Assembly: GCF_024171695.1 (NCBI RefSeq) | Contig: NZ_JAMTCF010000013.1 | Span: 229,353-293,352 of the forward strand | DNA: 64,000 nt | DNA from: Actinosynnema pretiosum | GTDB taxonomy: Bacteria > Actinomycetota > Actinomycetes > Mycobacteriales > Pseudonocardiaceae | Reading direction: 5' to 3' | Shown here: piece by piece, positions 37,382 through 46,585 of the stretch | Layout of the letters: each line of letters opens with the position of its first letter | Numbering within the stretch: the first letter of the stretch is position 1 | Position numbers and translations under genes: made by a program | The notes under the pieces: generated by a model | Databases searched by the model: none | The model's input: the letters and a program-made list of their open reading frames with translations, nothing else | What the model was told of the DNA's origin: nothing

Positions 37382-38154
37382 CCGCGACCGCAGTGAACGG
37401 TCCCACCCAGGCGGCCACGCGCTCGCGCGCGGACGGCCTGCGCCTGCTGGTCCAGCCCGCGGCCACGATCCTGCTGGTCGGCGGGGTGCTCCTGTGGGCG
37501 TTCGGCCTGGACCTCGACTCGATCGAGCAGCAGAGCATCAACGCCTCGTCGCTGCTGACCGCCACCTGGGACCACCTGGTGATCAGCCTGATCGTGACCG
37601 CGCTGGTGGTGGCGATCGCGGTGCCGCTGGGCGTGCTGGTGACCCGCCGCTGGGCGCGCAGGGCCGCCCCGGTCGTGCTGGGGCTGGCCACGATCGGCCA
37701 GGCCGCGCCCGCGATCGGCGTGCTGGTGCTGTACTTCATGGCCACCGGCGCCGAGGGCATGTGGGCGGCGGTCGTGCCGATCACGTTCTACTCGCTGCTC
37801 CCCGTGCTGCGGAACACCGTGGTGGGCCTGCAGGGCGTCGACCCGGCGCTGGTGGACGCGGCGCGCGGCATCGGCATGTCCTCGTTCACCGTGCTGCGCC
37901 GGGTGGAGCTGCCGCTGGCGGTGCCGCTGATCCTGGCGGGCCTGCGCACCGCGCTGGTGCTGGCGGTCGGCGTGGCCACGCTCGCGGTGTTCGTCAACGG
38001 CGGCGGCCTCGGCCTGCTGATCGACACCGGTTACAAGCTGGCCCGCGTCCCGGTGCTGGTGACCGGGGCGGTGCTGGCCGTCGGCCTGGCGCTGCTCGTG
38101 GACTGGCTGGGCGCGGTGGCCGAGACCTACCTGGGACCGAAGGGGTTGCGATGA
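37378..38154 (+). CDS. OpuC-type ABC transporter permease, second subunit
   Basis: The 258-residue permease has about six TM helices and an EAA-type loop (VDAARGIGMSSFTVLRRVELPLA). It is similar in layout to the 35629 permease, with which it should form the membrane channel. The GTG start overlaps the ATPase stop (GTGA), and its own stop overlaps the next gene (ATGA). Confidence 0.9.
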   Translation: MTATAVNGPTQAATRSRADGLRLLVQPAATILLVGGVLLWAFGLDLDSIEQQSINASSLLTATWDHLVISLIVTALVVAIAVPLGVLVTRRWARRAAPVVLGLATIGQAAPAIGVLVLYFMATGAEGMWAAVVPITFYSLLPVLRNTVVGLQGVDPALVDAARGIGMSSFTVLRRVELPLAVPLILAGLRTALVLAVGVATLAVFVNGGGLGLLIDTGYKLARVPVLVTGAVLAVGLALLVDWLGAVAETYLGPKGLR

Positions 38155-39161
38155 GCGGCAGGAGCAGGAGGGGCCTGGCCGCGATCGGCGCGGCGCTGTG
38201 CCTGACGGTGACCGGGTGCGGGCTGGAGAGCTCGTTCGCGCTGCCGTTCGAGGTGGCGCCCGGCTCGATCCGGCCGGAGCCCGCGCTGGAGGGCGTGAAG
38301 GTCTCGGTGGGGTCCAAGGACTTCACCGAGAACATCGTGCTCGGCTACATCACCGAGGTCGCGCTGGCGGCGGCGGGCGCCGAGGTCAACGACATGACCA
38401 ACATCCAGGGCTCGAACAGCTCGCGGCAGGCGCTGCTGACCGGTGACGCCGACCTGTCCTGGGACTACAGCGGAACCGGCTGGATCAGCTACCTGGGCAA
38501 CACCGAGCCGATCGCGGGCGAGCGCGAGCAGTACGAGGCGGTGCGCGAGGCCGACCTGGAGCGCAACGGCCTGGTGTGGCTGGACTACACGAAGGTCAAC
38601 AACACCTACGCGTTCGCCGTGACGCGGGAGTTCGCCGAGGCCAACGGCCTCAGCACCACCAGCCAGATGGCCGAGCTGGTGAAGAACGACCCGAGCAAGG
38701 GCGTGTTCTGCCTGGAGACCGAGTTCATCAGCCGCAACGACGGGTTCCCCGGCGTGGCGCAGACCTACGGCTTCGACGCGGGCGCGGCGCAGGTGAAGAC
38801 CTTCGGCAGCGGCACGATCTACACCGCGACCGCCGACGGGCTGTGCAACTTCGGCGAGGTGTTCACCACCGACGGCCGCATCCTGGCGCTGGACCTGGTG
38901 GTGCTGGAGGACGACAAGAAGTTCTTCCCCCAGTACAACGCCTCGCTGGTGCTGCGCGAGGAGTTCCACGAGCAGCACCCGGAGATCGAGCGGATCATGA
39001 CGCCGGTGTTCGAGAAGCTGGACAACGACACGATCATCCGGCTGAACGCCGAGGTGGACGTGGACGGCCGCGACCCGGCGGCGGTGGCGCGGGACTGGAT
39101 GGTGAGCGAGGGGTTCGTGTCGATCCCCGACGACACCATGGCCGCGGGCGCTCGGCGCTAG
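38151..39161 (+). CDS. OpuC-type glycine betaine/choline-binding lipoprotein
   Basis: The 336-residue lipoprotein has a lipobox LTVTGC and an OpuAC-type substrate-binding domain beginning VKVSVGSKDFTENIVLGYI, with the later DLSWDYSGTGWISYLG and FPQYNASLV segments. Trp/Tyr residues of this kind form the aromatic cage for quaternary amines in the family. It delivers betaine, choline, or a related osmolyte to the two permeases. Last gene of the operon, followed by an exceptional hairpin. Confidence 0.9.
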   Translation: MSGRSRRGLAAIGAALCLTVTGCGLESSFALPFEVAPGSIRPEPALEGVKVSVGSKDFTENIVLGYITEVALAAAGAEVNDMTNIQGSNSSRQALLTGDADLSWDYSGTGWISYLGNTEPIAGEREQYEAVREADLERNGLVWLDYTKVNNTYAFAVTREFAEANGLSTTSQMAELVKNDPSKGVFCLETEFISRNDGFPGVAQTYGFDAGAAQVKTFGSGTIYTATADGLCNFGEVFTTDGRILALDLVVLEDDKKFFPQYNASLVLREEFHEQHPEIERIMTPVFEKLDNDTIIRLNAEVDVDGRDPAAVARDWMVSEGFVSIPDDTMAAGARR

Positions 39162-39183
39162 CGGGTCCGGGTTCGGAACTCGG

Positions 39184-39233
39184 AGCGAGCGGGGCGGGTG
39201 GGGACGGCGCGGTCCCCACCCGCCCCGCTCGCT
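39184..39233 (+). terminator. 22-bp perfect hairpin terminator
   Basis: 39184-39205 is perfectly complementary to 39212-39233, with a GGCGCG loop and a following TTC. It is the longest perfect stem noticed in the window and ends the osmoprotectant operon. Confidence 0.9.
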
Positions 39234-39336
39234 TTCGCGGGACCACCGGACGGCGCGGTGCCCGGTGTCCCCGTGAGCGCGCGGGGGTGCGGGGGTGCGG
39301 CCGGACGATTGACATCCGCCCCTCCCCCTCCCAGTC

Positions 39337-39350
39337 TGGGAGCGCTCCCA
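39337..39350. promoter_or_regulatory. CebR-type operator (TGGGAGCGCTCCCA)
   Basis: The 14-bp perfect palindrome is identical to the established Streptomyces CebR operator, at which cello-oligosaccharides relieve LacI-family repression. It lies 27 bp before the ATG of the cellulose-binding glycoside hydrolase and downstream of a TTGACA at 39309-39314, so a bound repressor would block the promoter. Confidence 0.85.
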
Positions 39351-39376
39351 ATCATCATCGTCGATGAGGACGGCAG

Positions 39377-41416
39377 ATGCGCGCTCCCCGCACCGCTTTG
39401 TTGGCACTCGCCCTGATCGCCGCACCGCTCGCCACGCCCGCAGGGGCGTCGCCGAGCGCCGATCCCCCGGTGGCCGAGGCCGCCGACACCCGCGTCGCGG
39501 TGAACACCCGCGCGGGCCTGGAAACCGCCCCCGAGCTGGGAATGGGCGTCAACCACGCCATCTGGGACTCCCAGCTCGGCACCCCGCAGGTCGCCGACCT
39601 GCTCAAGGACGCGGGCGTCCGGGCCATGCGCTACCCCGGCGGCTCGTACTCGGACATCTACCACTGGCGCGACCACACCGCCCCCGGCGGCTACGTGGCC
39701 CCGAACACCGACTTCGACACGTTCATGGCCGGTGTGCGGCGCGCGGGCGGTCAGCCGATCGTCACCGCGAACTACGGCACCGGGACGCCCGAGGAAGCCG
39801 CCGACTGGGTGCGCAGCGCCAACATCGACAAGGGCTACGGCGTCGAGCACTGGGAGATCGGCAACGAGCTCTACGGCAACGGCCACTACGGCACCGCGTG
39901 GGAGGAGGACCACCACGAGGACAAGAGCCCGGCCGGGTACGCGGGGCTGGTGCGCGACTACTCGCGGGCGATGAAGGCGGTCGATCCCACCATCAAGATC
40001 GGCGCGGTGCTGACCACGCCCGGCGAGTGGCCGGACGCCATCACGGCCGCCGGTGACGCGGGCTCGTGGAACCAGGTCGTGCTGTCCACGGCGGGCGCGG
40101 ACATCGACTTCGTGATCCTGCACTGGTACCCACGCGGCACGAACGCCCCCGACCTGCTGGCCAGCGCGGACACCATCCCCGAGATGATGGCGATGGCCAA
40201 GGAGCAGATCCGCAGGCACACCGGCCGGGACCTGGGCATCGCGTTCACCGAGCTGAACACGAACTTCGCCCGCAACACCCAGCCGACCGCGCTGTTCGCC
40301 GCCGACGCCTACGCCTCGCTGCTGGCGCGCGGCGCGTTCACCGTCGACTGGTGGAACGTGCACAACGGCCTCGGCAAGGTCAGCACGGTCGCCGGGCAGA
40401 CCGACTACGACGACTTCGGCCTGCTCTCCAGCGCCAACTGCACCGAGGACGGCTCGGTGTGCCAGCCCGCGCTGAACACGCCGTTCGCGCCGTACCACGC
40501 GCTCGCGCTGACCTCCCGGTTCGCGCGCCCCGGTGACCAGTTCGTGGCCGCCTCCAGCACCGACCCGCTGGTGCGCGCGCACGCCGCCCGTCGTCCGGAC
40601 GGCGGGCTGTCGGTGCTGCTGGTGAACCGGGACCCGGACGCGGCGAAGTCGGTCGCCCTGGACTACAGCGGTTTCACCCCGAAGTCCTCGGCGGTGGTGC
40701 GGACCTACGGCAACGGCGACACCGCGATCACCACGTCCACCGGCACGTCCGGCGCGGTCCGGCTCGCCCCGTACTCGATCACCGCGCTGGAGCTGGCCCC
40801 CGCGTCCGCGAACACCGGCCCCTCGGCCCCCGCCCGGCCGACCGCGTCCTCGATCACCGATCGCAGCGCCGTGATCACCCTGCCCGCGGCGGCTCCCGGC
40901 CTGAAGCACGAGGTGCACCGCCAGGTCGGGACGCGCACCGACCAGTGGGGCGAGACCACCGGCGGCAGCTTCACCGCCACGAACCTGTCGCCCAGCACCG
41001 AGTACACCGTCACCGTCATCGCGCGCGACAACGCGGGCCGGGTGTCCTGGTCCTCGCCGCCGCTGGTGTTCCGCACCGCCGCGCCCGCCTCGTCCACCTG
41101 CGCGGTGAAGCTGGCCAACACCAACGACTGGGGCAACGGCTGGGTCGGCGACGTGCAGCTCACCAACACCGGGACCGCCCCGGTGGACGGCTGGGTGCTG
41201 GCGTTCGACTGGCCCAACGCCTGGCAGAAGGTCGACAGCGGCTGGAGCGGGACGTGGGCGCAGACCGGCCGGTCGGTGACGGTGACCGCCGACGCGGGCA
41301 ACCGGCTGCTGGCCCCCGGCGCGACGGTCTCGACCGGTTTCGTGGGCTCCTACCAGGGCCCGAACCGGCTGCCGACCGCGTTCTCGCTGAACGGGGTGCC
41401 GTGCTCGCTGCGGTGA
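39377..41416 (+). CDS. secreted clan-A glycoside hydrolase (arabinofuranosidase-like) with FN3 and CBM2
   Basis: The 679-residue enzyme has a signal peptide (about 1-24), a TIM-barrel catalytic domain (about 40-470) with acid/base E164 in WEIGNELYG and probable nucleophile E292 in FTELNTNF, a fibronectin III-like domain (about 478-565) and a C-terminal cellulose-binding CBM2 with Cys at both ends (CAVKLANTNDWGNGW to PCSLR). The Asn-Glu pair is the clan GH-A mark; the nearest type is a GH51-like arabinofuranosidase, but the exact family is not certain. The CebR operator upstream predicts induction by cellobiose/cellotriose. ATG 39377 is the only sensible start. Confidence 0.83.
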   Translation: MRAPRTALLALALIAAPLATPAGASPSADPPVAEAADTRVAVNTRAGLETAPELGMGVNHAIWDSQLGTPQVADLLKDAGVRAMRYPGGSYSDIYHWRDHTAPGGYVAPNTDFDTFMAGVRRAGGQPIVTANYGTGTPEEAADWVRSANIDKGYGVEHWEIGNELYGNGHYGTAWEEDHHEDKSPAGYAGLVRDYSRAMKAVDPTIKIGAVLTTPGEWPDAITAAGDAGSWNQVVLSTAGADIDFVILHWYPRGTNAPDLLASADTIPEMMAMAKEQIRRHTGRDLGIAFTELNTNFARNTQPTALFAADAYASLLARGAFTVDWWNVHNGLGKVSTVAGQTDYDDFGLLSSANCTEDGSVCQPALNTPFAPYHALALTSRFARPGDQFVAASSTDPLVRAHAARRPDGGLSVLLVNRDPDAAKSVALDYSGFTPKSSAVVRTYGNGDTAITTSTGTSGAVRLAPYSITALELAPASANTGPSAPARPTASSITDRSAVITLPAAAPGLKHEVHRQVGTRTDQWGETTGGSFTATNLSPSTEYTVTVIARDNAGRVSWSSPPLVFRTAAPASSTCAVKLANTNDWGNGWVGDVQLTNTGTAPVDGWVLAFDWPNAWQKVDSGWSGTWAQTGRSVTVTADAGNRLLAPGATVSTGFVGSYQGPNRLPTAFSLNGVPCSLR

Positions 41417-41438
41417 GCACCGCCGCACTGCGGTGATC

Positions 41439-41479
41439 GGAAGGCAGGGCTACCCCTATCAGGGGCTGCCCCGCCTTCC
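41439..41479 (+). terminator. hairpin between the two glycoside hydrolase genes
   Basis: GGAAGGC (41439-41445) pairs with GCCTTCC (41473-41479); inner GGGC/GCCC and CCCC/GGGG segments extend the structure. It is a probable terminator, so the rhamnosidase may have its own promoter. Confidence 0.55.
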
Positions 41480-41527
41480 GCGCAGGCGATAGGACAGGGG
41501 GTCACGCCAACCCCAGGAGGTCGATCC

Positions 41528-44110
41528 GTGCCCCACGTCCCGCACGCCCGCTCCACGGCCCAGTGGCACGTCCCGTTCCCGTCCGCGCCGGTGGTCGAGC
41601 ACCACCGGACACCGCTGGGGATCGGCGAGGCGGAACCGAGGCTGTCGTGGACCACGGCGGCGGAGGCCGGGTGGGTGCAGCGGGCGTACGAGGTCGAGGT
41701 GGGCGGCGAGCCGACCGGGTGGGTGGAGTCGGACCGGTCGAGCCTGGCGCCGTGGCCCGCCGAGCCGCTGGGGTCGCGGGACCGCAGGGAGCTGCGGGTG
41801 CGGGTGCGCGGCGACGGGGACGCGCCGAGCCCGTGGAGCGCGCCGTCGTTCGTGGAGGCCGGGTTGCTGCGGCCGTCGGACTGGGTGGCGCGCATGGTGT
41901 CGCCGGTCGCCGGACGCCGCCCTCCCCTGCTGCGCCGGGAGTTCACCGTGCGCGCGGCGGTCGAGCGGGCCCGGCTGTACACGACCGCGCAAGGCGTGCA
42001 CGAGGTGCTGCTGAACGGGTCGCGGGTCGGCGACGAGGTGCTCGCGCCGGGGTGGACCAGCTACCACCACCGGTTGCGCTACCGCACGCACGACGTGACC
42101 GGGCTGGTGCGGCGGGGGCGCAACGCGCTCGGGGTGGCGCTGGCGGACGGCTGGTACCGGGGCAGGCTGGGGTTCACCGGGCGGCGCGCGCTGTACGGGG
42201 ACCGGCTGGCCGCGCTGGTGCAGCTGGAGGTCGTCGGCGCGGACGGGTCGCGGCAGGTCGTGGGCACCGACGAGCGGTGGCGGGCCGGGTCGGGCGGGCT
42301 GGTGTCGGCGAGCCTGTACGACGGGGAGCACTTCGACGCCCGGCGGCACCCGAGCGGGTGGGCGGAGCCGGGGTTCGACGACTCGGGGTGGGGCGCGGTC
42401 GAGGTGGTGGCGCGGGACCTGGCGACGCTGGTCGCGCCGACCGGGCCGCCGGTGCGCCGGACCGAGCTGCTGCGGCCGGTGTCGGTGACCGCGCTCGGGC
42501 GGGGGCGGCACCTGCTGGACTTCGGGCAGAACCTGGTGGGGCGGCTGCGGTTGCGGGTGGACGAGGGCGCGGCGCGGGAGGTGGTGGTGCGGCACGCGGA
42601 GGTGCTGGAGGGCGGCGAGCTGTGCACGCGCACGCTGCGCGGGGCGCGGGCCACCGACCGGTACGCGCCGGGGGCGGCGGGGTCGGCGGTGTGGGAGCCG
42701 TCGTTCACGTACCACGGGTTCCGGTACGCGGAGGTGACCGGGCTGCCGGGTGCGCCGGACGCGGTGGCGGCGGTGTGCGGCACGGACCTGCGGCGGACCG
42801 GGTGGTTCCGGTGCTCGGACCCGGACCTGGAGCGGTTGCACGAGAACGTGGTGTGGAGCGCGCGGGGGAACTGGGTGGACGTGCCGACGGACTGCCCGCA
42901 GCGCGACGAGCGGTTGGGGTGGACCGGGGACGTGCAGGTGTTCGCGCCAGCGGCGGCGTTCCTGCACGACTGCGCGGGCGCGCTGGTGTCGTGGCTGGCG
43001 GACCTGGCGGCGGAGCAGGCGGAGGACGGCACGGTGCCGCTGGTGGTGCCGTCGGTGCCGCTGGGGGCGGGGCTGGGCGGTGGGCCGGTGGCGCTGTGGG
43101 GTGACGCGGCGGTGCTGGTGCCGTGGGTGCTGTGGGAGCGGTTCGGGGACCTGGAGGTGCTGCGCGCGAGCTACCCCAGCGCGCGGGCGTGGGTGGCGCG
43201 GGTGGAGCGGGCGCTGGACGCGGACGGGGTGTGGCGGCGGGGTTTCCAGTTCGGCGACTGGCTGGACCCGGCCGCGCCGCCGGACGAGCCGCACAAGGCG
43301 CGCACCGATCCGGCGGTGGTGGCGACGGCGTACGCGGCGCGGTCGGCTCGGGTGCTGTCGCAGGTGGCGGACCTGATCGGCGCTCCCGGCGACGCCGTGC
43401 GGCTGCGCGCGCTGGCGCGCAGGGTGACGGCGGGGTTCACGCGGGCGTTCCCCGACCAGGGCGGCACGCAGACCGGTCTGGCGCTGGCGCTGCGGTTCGG
43501 CCTGGTGCCCGCGCGGGAGCGGACGCGGGTGGCGCGGCGGCTGGCCGGGCTGGTGCGGGCGGAGGGGCACCGGGTCGGGACGGGGTTCGCGGGGACGCCG
43601 GTGGTGCTGGACGCGTTGGCGGACAACGGTTATCTGGACGACGCGTACCTGCTGCTGACCCAGCGGGAGTGCCCGTCGTGGTTGTACGCGGTGGAGCGCG
43701 GGGCGACGACGGTGTGGGAGCGGTGGGACGCGCTGCTGCCGGACGGGAGGGTGAACCCCGGCGAGATGACCTCGTTCAACCACTTCGCCCTGGGCTCGGT
43801 GGCGGACTGGATGCACCGCGCGGTGGCCGGTCTGGCGCCGGGCGCGCCGGGCTACCGGGTGATCCGGGTGGCCCCGAGGTTCGGCGGCGGGCTGACGAGC
43901 GCGGAGGCGGAGCACCTGACGCCGTACGGGAGGGCGCGCGTGGCGTGGCGGCGCTCGGGCGAGCGGGCGGTGGTGGACGTGGTGGCCCCGACGGGAACCC
44001 GCGCGGTCCTGGACCTGCCGGGCGCGCCACCGCAGGAGGTGGGGCCGGGGCGGCACCGGTTCACGGTGCCGTGCCGGGCGGCGCGGGCGGACGTGGTGCA
44101 CGGGTGGTGA
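41528..44110 (+). CDS. alpha-L-rhamnosidase (GH78)
   Basis: The 860-residue protein matches GH78: N-terminal beta-sandwich domains (RLSWTTA with LRREFTV and the carbohydrate-binding GWTSYHHRLRYRTHDVT region), then an (alpha/alpha)6 barrel containing the conserved acidic cluster DVPTDCPQRDERLGWTGD and the later WERWDALLPDG and SFNHFALGSVADW segments, and a C-terminal beta domain. It hydrolyses terminal rhamnose from pectin fragments or glycosides. No signal peptide, so cytosolic. GTG 41528 has AGGAGGTC upstream. Confidence 0.93.
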   Translation: MPHVPHARSTAQWHVPFPSAPVVEHHRTPLGIGEAEPRLSWTTAAEAGWVQRAYEVEVGGEPTGWVESDRSSLAPWPAEPLGSRDRRELRVRVRGDGDAPSPWSAPSFVEAGLLRPSDWVARMVSPVAGRRPPLLRREFTVRAAVERARLYTTAQGVHEVLLNGSRVGDEVLAPGWTSYHHRLRYRTHDVTGLVRRGRNALGVALADGWYRGRLGFTGRRALYGDRLAALVQLEVVGADGSRQVVGTDERWRAGSGGLVSASLYDGEHFDARRHPSGWAEPGFDDSGWGAVEVVARDLATLVAPTGPPVRRTELLRPVSVTALGRGRHLLDFGQNLVGRLRLRVDEGAAREVVVRHAEVLEGGELCTRTLRGARATDRYAPGAAGSAVWEPSFTYHGFRYAEVTGLPGAPDAVAAVCGTDLRRTGWFRCSDPDLERLHENVVWSARGNWVDVPTDCPQRDERLGWTGDVQVFAPAAAFLHDCAGALVSWLADLAAEQAEDGTVPLVVPSVPLGAGLGGGPVALWGDAAVLVPWVLWERFGDLEVLRASYPSARAWVARVERALDADGVWRRGFQFGDWLDPAAPPDEPHKARTDPAVVATAYAARSARVLSQVADLIGAPGDAVRLRALARRVTAGFTRAFPDQGGTQTGLALALRFGLVPARERTRVARRLAGLVRAEGHRVGTGFAGTPVVLDALADNGYLDDAYLLLTQRECPSWLYAVERGATTVWERWDALLPDGRVNPGEMTSFNHFALGSVADWMHRAVAGLAPGAPGYRVIRVAPRFGGGLTSAEAEHLTPYGRARVAWRRSGERAVVDVVAPTGTRAVLDLPGAPPQEVGPGRHRFTVPCRAARADVVHGW

Positions 44111-44113
44111 GAC

Positions 44114-44152
44114 GCCGCAAGGGGCCGGGGAGCACCCCCGACCCCTTGCGGC
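44114..44152. terminator. bidirectional hairpin between rhamnosidase and argG
   Basis: An 11-bp perfect outer stem (44114-44124 with 44142-44152) with an inner CCGGGG/CCCCCG helix lies between two convergent genes. Confidence 0.75.
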
Positions 44153-44161
44153 ACAACGACC

Positions 44162-45607
44162 TCAGTCCGTCCCCGACTCCATCGCGGCCCGGTCCAGCAG
44201 CTCGGAGTGGTCGACCTGCCCGCGCGACGCGATCGCCTCCGCGCCACCCTCCTCCAGCGTCCCGATCAGCTCCGTCGGAGCCACCCGAGCCGCGCCGATG
44301 AGGGTGGACTGGCCGCTGCCGACCATGCCCAGCCCGGCGTACTGCTCCAGCCGCGCCCGCGAGTCCGCGATGTCCAGGTTCCGCATCGTCAACTGCCCGA
44401 TCCGGTCCACCGGCCCGAACGCCGAGTCCTCGGTCCGCTCCATCGACAGCTTGTCCGGGTGGTAGCTGAACGACGGACCGGCGGTGTCGAGCACCGAGTA
44501 GTCCTCGCCGCGCCGCAGCCGCAGGGTCACCTCGCCGGTGATCGCGTTGCCGACCCACCGCTGGAGCGACTCGCGCACCATCAGCGCCTGCGGGTCCAGC
44601 CAGCGGCCCTCGTACAGCAGGCGGCCGAGCTTGCGGCCCTCGTTGTGGTACGAGGCCAGCGTGTCCTCGTTGTGGATCGCGTTGACCAGCCGCTCGTACG
44701 CGGCGTGCAGCAGCGCCATGCCGGGGGCCTCGTAGATGCCCCGGCTCTTCGCCTCGATGATCCGGTTCTCGATCTGGTCGGACATGCCGAGCCCGTGCCT
44801 GCCGCCGATCGCGTTGGCCTCCAGCACCAGGTCGACGGCCGAGCCGAACTCCTTGCCGTTGATCGTGACCGGGCGGCCCTGCTCGAAGCCGATGGTCACG
44901 TCCTCGGTGGGGATCTCGACCGAGGAGTCCCAGAAGCGGACGCCCATGATCGGCTCGACGATCTCCAGGCCGGTGTTCAGGTGCTCCAGCGACTTCGCCT
45001 CGTGCGTGGCGCCCCAGATGTTGGCGTCGGTGGAGTAGGCCTTCTCGGTGCTGGCCCGGTACGGCAGGTCGCGCGCCTGCAACCACTCGGACATCTCGGT
45101 GCGCCCGCCGAGCTCGGTGACGAAGGCGGCGTCGAGCCACGGCTTGTAGATCCGCAGGGCGGGGTTGGCCAGCAGGCCGTAGCGGTAGAACCGCTCGATG
45201 TCGTTGCCCTTGTAGGTGGAGCCGTCGCCCCAGATCTGCACGTCGTCGTCGAGCATGGCCTGCACCAGCATGGTGCCGGTCACGGCGCGGCCGAGCGGGG
45301 TGGTGTTGAAGTAGGTGCGACCGCCGGTGCGGATGTGGAACGCGCCGCAGGCCAACGCCGCGAGCCCTTCCTCGACCAGCGCGGCGCGGCAGTCGACCAG
45401 GCGGGCCAGCTCGGCGCCGTACGCGGCGGCGCGGCCGGGCACCGAGGCGATGTCAGGTTCGTCGTACTGGCCGATGTCGGCGGTGTACGTGCACGGCACC
45501 GCGCCCTTCTCACGCATCCACGCGACCGCGACGGAGGTGTCGAGGCCACCGGAGAAGGCGATGCCGACCCGCTCGCCGGCGGGGAGGGAAGTGAGCACTT
45601 TGGACAC
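44162..45607 (-). CDS. argG: argininosuccinate synthase
   Basis: The protein (about 481 residues) has the N-type ATP pyrophosphatase PP-loop AFSGGLDTS, the DIGQYDEPD segment and the aspartate/citrulline-binding EKAYSTDANIWGATHE region. It belongs to the longer ArgG subtype (as in E. coli, about 447 residues) rather than the 400-residue form typical of actinobacterial arg clusters. It joins citrulline and aspartate using ATP in arginine synthesis. GTG 45607 is the preferred start. It stands alone, away from other arg genes, with a candidate ARG box directly upstream. Confidence 0.95.
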   Translation of the reverse strand: MSKVLTSLPAGERVGIAFSGGLDTSVAVAWMREKGAVPCTYTADIGQYDEPDIASVPGRAAAYGAELARLVDCRAALVEEGLAALACGAFHIRTGGRTYFNTTPLGRAVTGTMLVQAMLDDDVQIWGDGSTYKGNDIERFYRYGLLANPALRIYKPWLDAAFVTELGGRTEMSEWLQARDLPYRASTEKAYSTDANIWGATHEAKSLEHLNTGLEIVEPIMGVRFWDSSVEIPTEDVTIGFEQGRPVTINGKEFGSAVDLVLEANAIGGRHGLGMSDQIENRIIEAKSRGIYEAPGMALLHAAYERLVNAIHNEDTLASYHNEGRKLGRLLYEGRWLDPQALMVRESLQRWVGNAITGEVTLRLRRGEDYSVLDTAGPSFSYHPDKLSMERTEDSAFGPVDRIGQLTMRNLDIADSRARLEQYAGLGMVGSGQSTLIGAARVAPTELIGTLEEGGAEAIASRGQVDHSELLDRAAMESGTD

Positions 45608-45615
45608 GTCGACAA

Positions 45616-45635
45616 TTATGCACAGGACTGCATGA
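45616..45635 (-). promoter_or_regulatory. candidate ARG box (ArgR operator)
   Basis: On the minus strand TCATGCAGT and TGTGCATAA form an imperfect inverted repeat, with TGCAT-type half-sites resembling the Streptomyces ARG box. It ends 9 bp before the argG start, a position where ArgR would block initiation. The match is partial. Confidence 0.45.
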
Positions 45636-45818
45636 TCATTCACAGCGGGGCCGCGGTTTCCCCTGCCCGACCGCCAAAAGGTGACGCGGCTCACCCGTTC
45701 CCGCCTGCTCGGGCGCGGTCCGTTCGGTGCGACACCGCCCCGAACCGTAACCCCGCGAGTCCGGCCCGCGAAGAACCGGCGTCCGGAGCGTCACGAACCC
45801 CACCCCGAAGGGGCGCAC

Positions 45819-46541
45819 ATGAAGCTCATTCCCGTGCTGGCGGCGTTGGCGCTGGCCGTGGCGACGGCGGCACCGGCGGCAGCCGGACCGGCCGTCGCCG
45901 ACCCGGTTCCGACGATGATCGTCGCCGAGGTGAGCCCGGCCACCGCCGTGCCTGCGGGCGCGGGGCACACCATCACCGGGACGGTGCTGGCGCGGACCGA
46001 CGACGGCTGGGCGCCGGTCACCACCGGGGGCCAGGTCGCCGCCAGCCTGTGCTCGTCCAGGGTCGGCGGCGTCGAGACGTGCAACTGGGGCAGCGGCAGC
46101 GGCGCGCTGACCGGCGGCGCGTTCACCATCACCACCACCCCGGCCATGACCGGCTACTACCGGCTCCGGTTCACCCCGAGCGGCGGCGACCTGCAGGCCG
46201 CCTCGCTCACCCTGGCCGAGTCGGTGGTGCTCCAGCGCACCATCACGGGCGCCCCGCACACCCGCACCGGTCCGAGCGGGCCGATCCTGGAGGGGGCGAT
46301 GTTCTTCGACATCGCCCGCATCCCGCTCCTGCCCGCAGGTCCGACGCTGCGGCTGGAGTTCTCCGAGACGGGCGCCGACTGGACCACGGCGGCGACCGCG
46401 CTCACCCAGAAGGTCCACCAGGGCGGCTTCATCTACTACGCCTACCTCGACGCGATCCCGTCGGGCTGGTGGCGGGCCGTCTACGACGGCACCCCGGACT
46501 TCTACGCAGCCTCGACCAGCGCAGCCGTGCACCTGCCCTGA
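45819..46541 (+). CDS. secreted protein with Ig-like beta domain, function unknown
   Basis: The protein of 240 residues starts at ATG 45819. It has a signal peptide (about 1-28, cleavage near AVA-DP) and a beta-rich mature part resembling bacterial Ig-like surface domains (TITGTVLARTDDGWAPV, TGYYRLRFTPSGGDL, WWRAVYDGTPDFYAASTSA). Two cysteines (SLCSSRVGGVETCNW) may form a disulphide. Similar actinobacterial proteins repeat such domains; here there appear to be two. No function was recognised. Confidence 0.75.
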   Translation: MKLIPVLAALALAVATAAPAAAGPAVADPVPTMIVAEVSPATAVPAGAGHTITGTVLARTDDGWAPVTTGGQVAASLCSSRVGGVETCNWGSGSGALTGGAFTITTTPAMTGYYRLRFTPSGGDLQAASLTLAESVVLQRTITGAPHTRTGPSGPILEGAMFFDIARIPLLPAGPTLRLEFSETGADWTTAATALTQKVHQGGFIYYAYLDAIPSGWWRAVYDGTPDFYAASTSAAVHLP

Positions 46542-46585
46542 TCGGGGTTCCCCGCCCGCGCGGGGGTGACGTGGAGGGGACGCCG

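Noticed and set aside
41459..44101. Very long minus-strand open frame opposite the rhamnosidase
   Set aside because: Its translation is Arg/Pro/His-rich and mirrors the GH78 gene; a shadow frame of GC-rich DNA.
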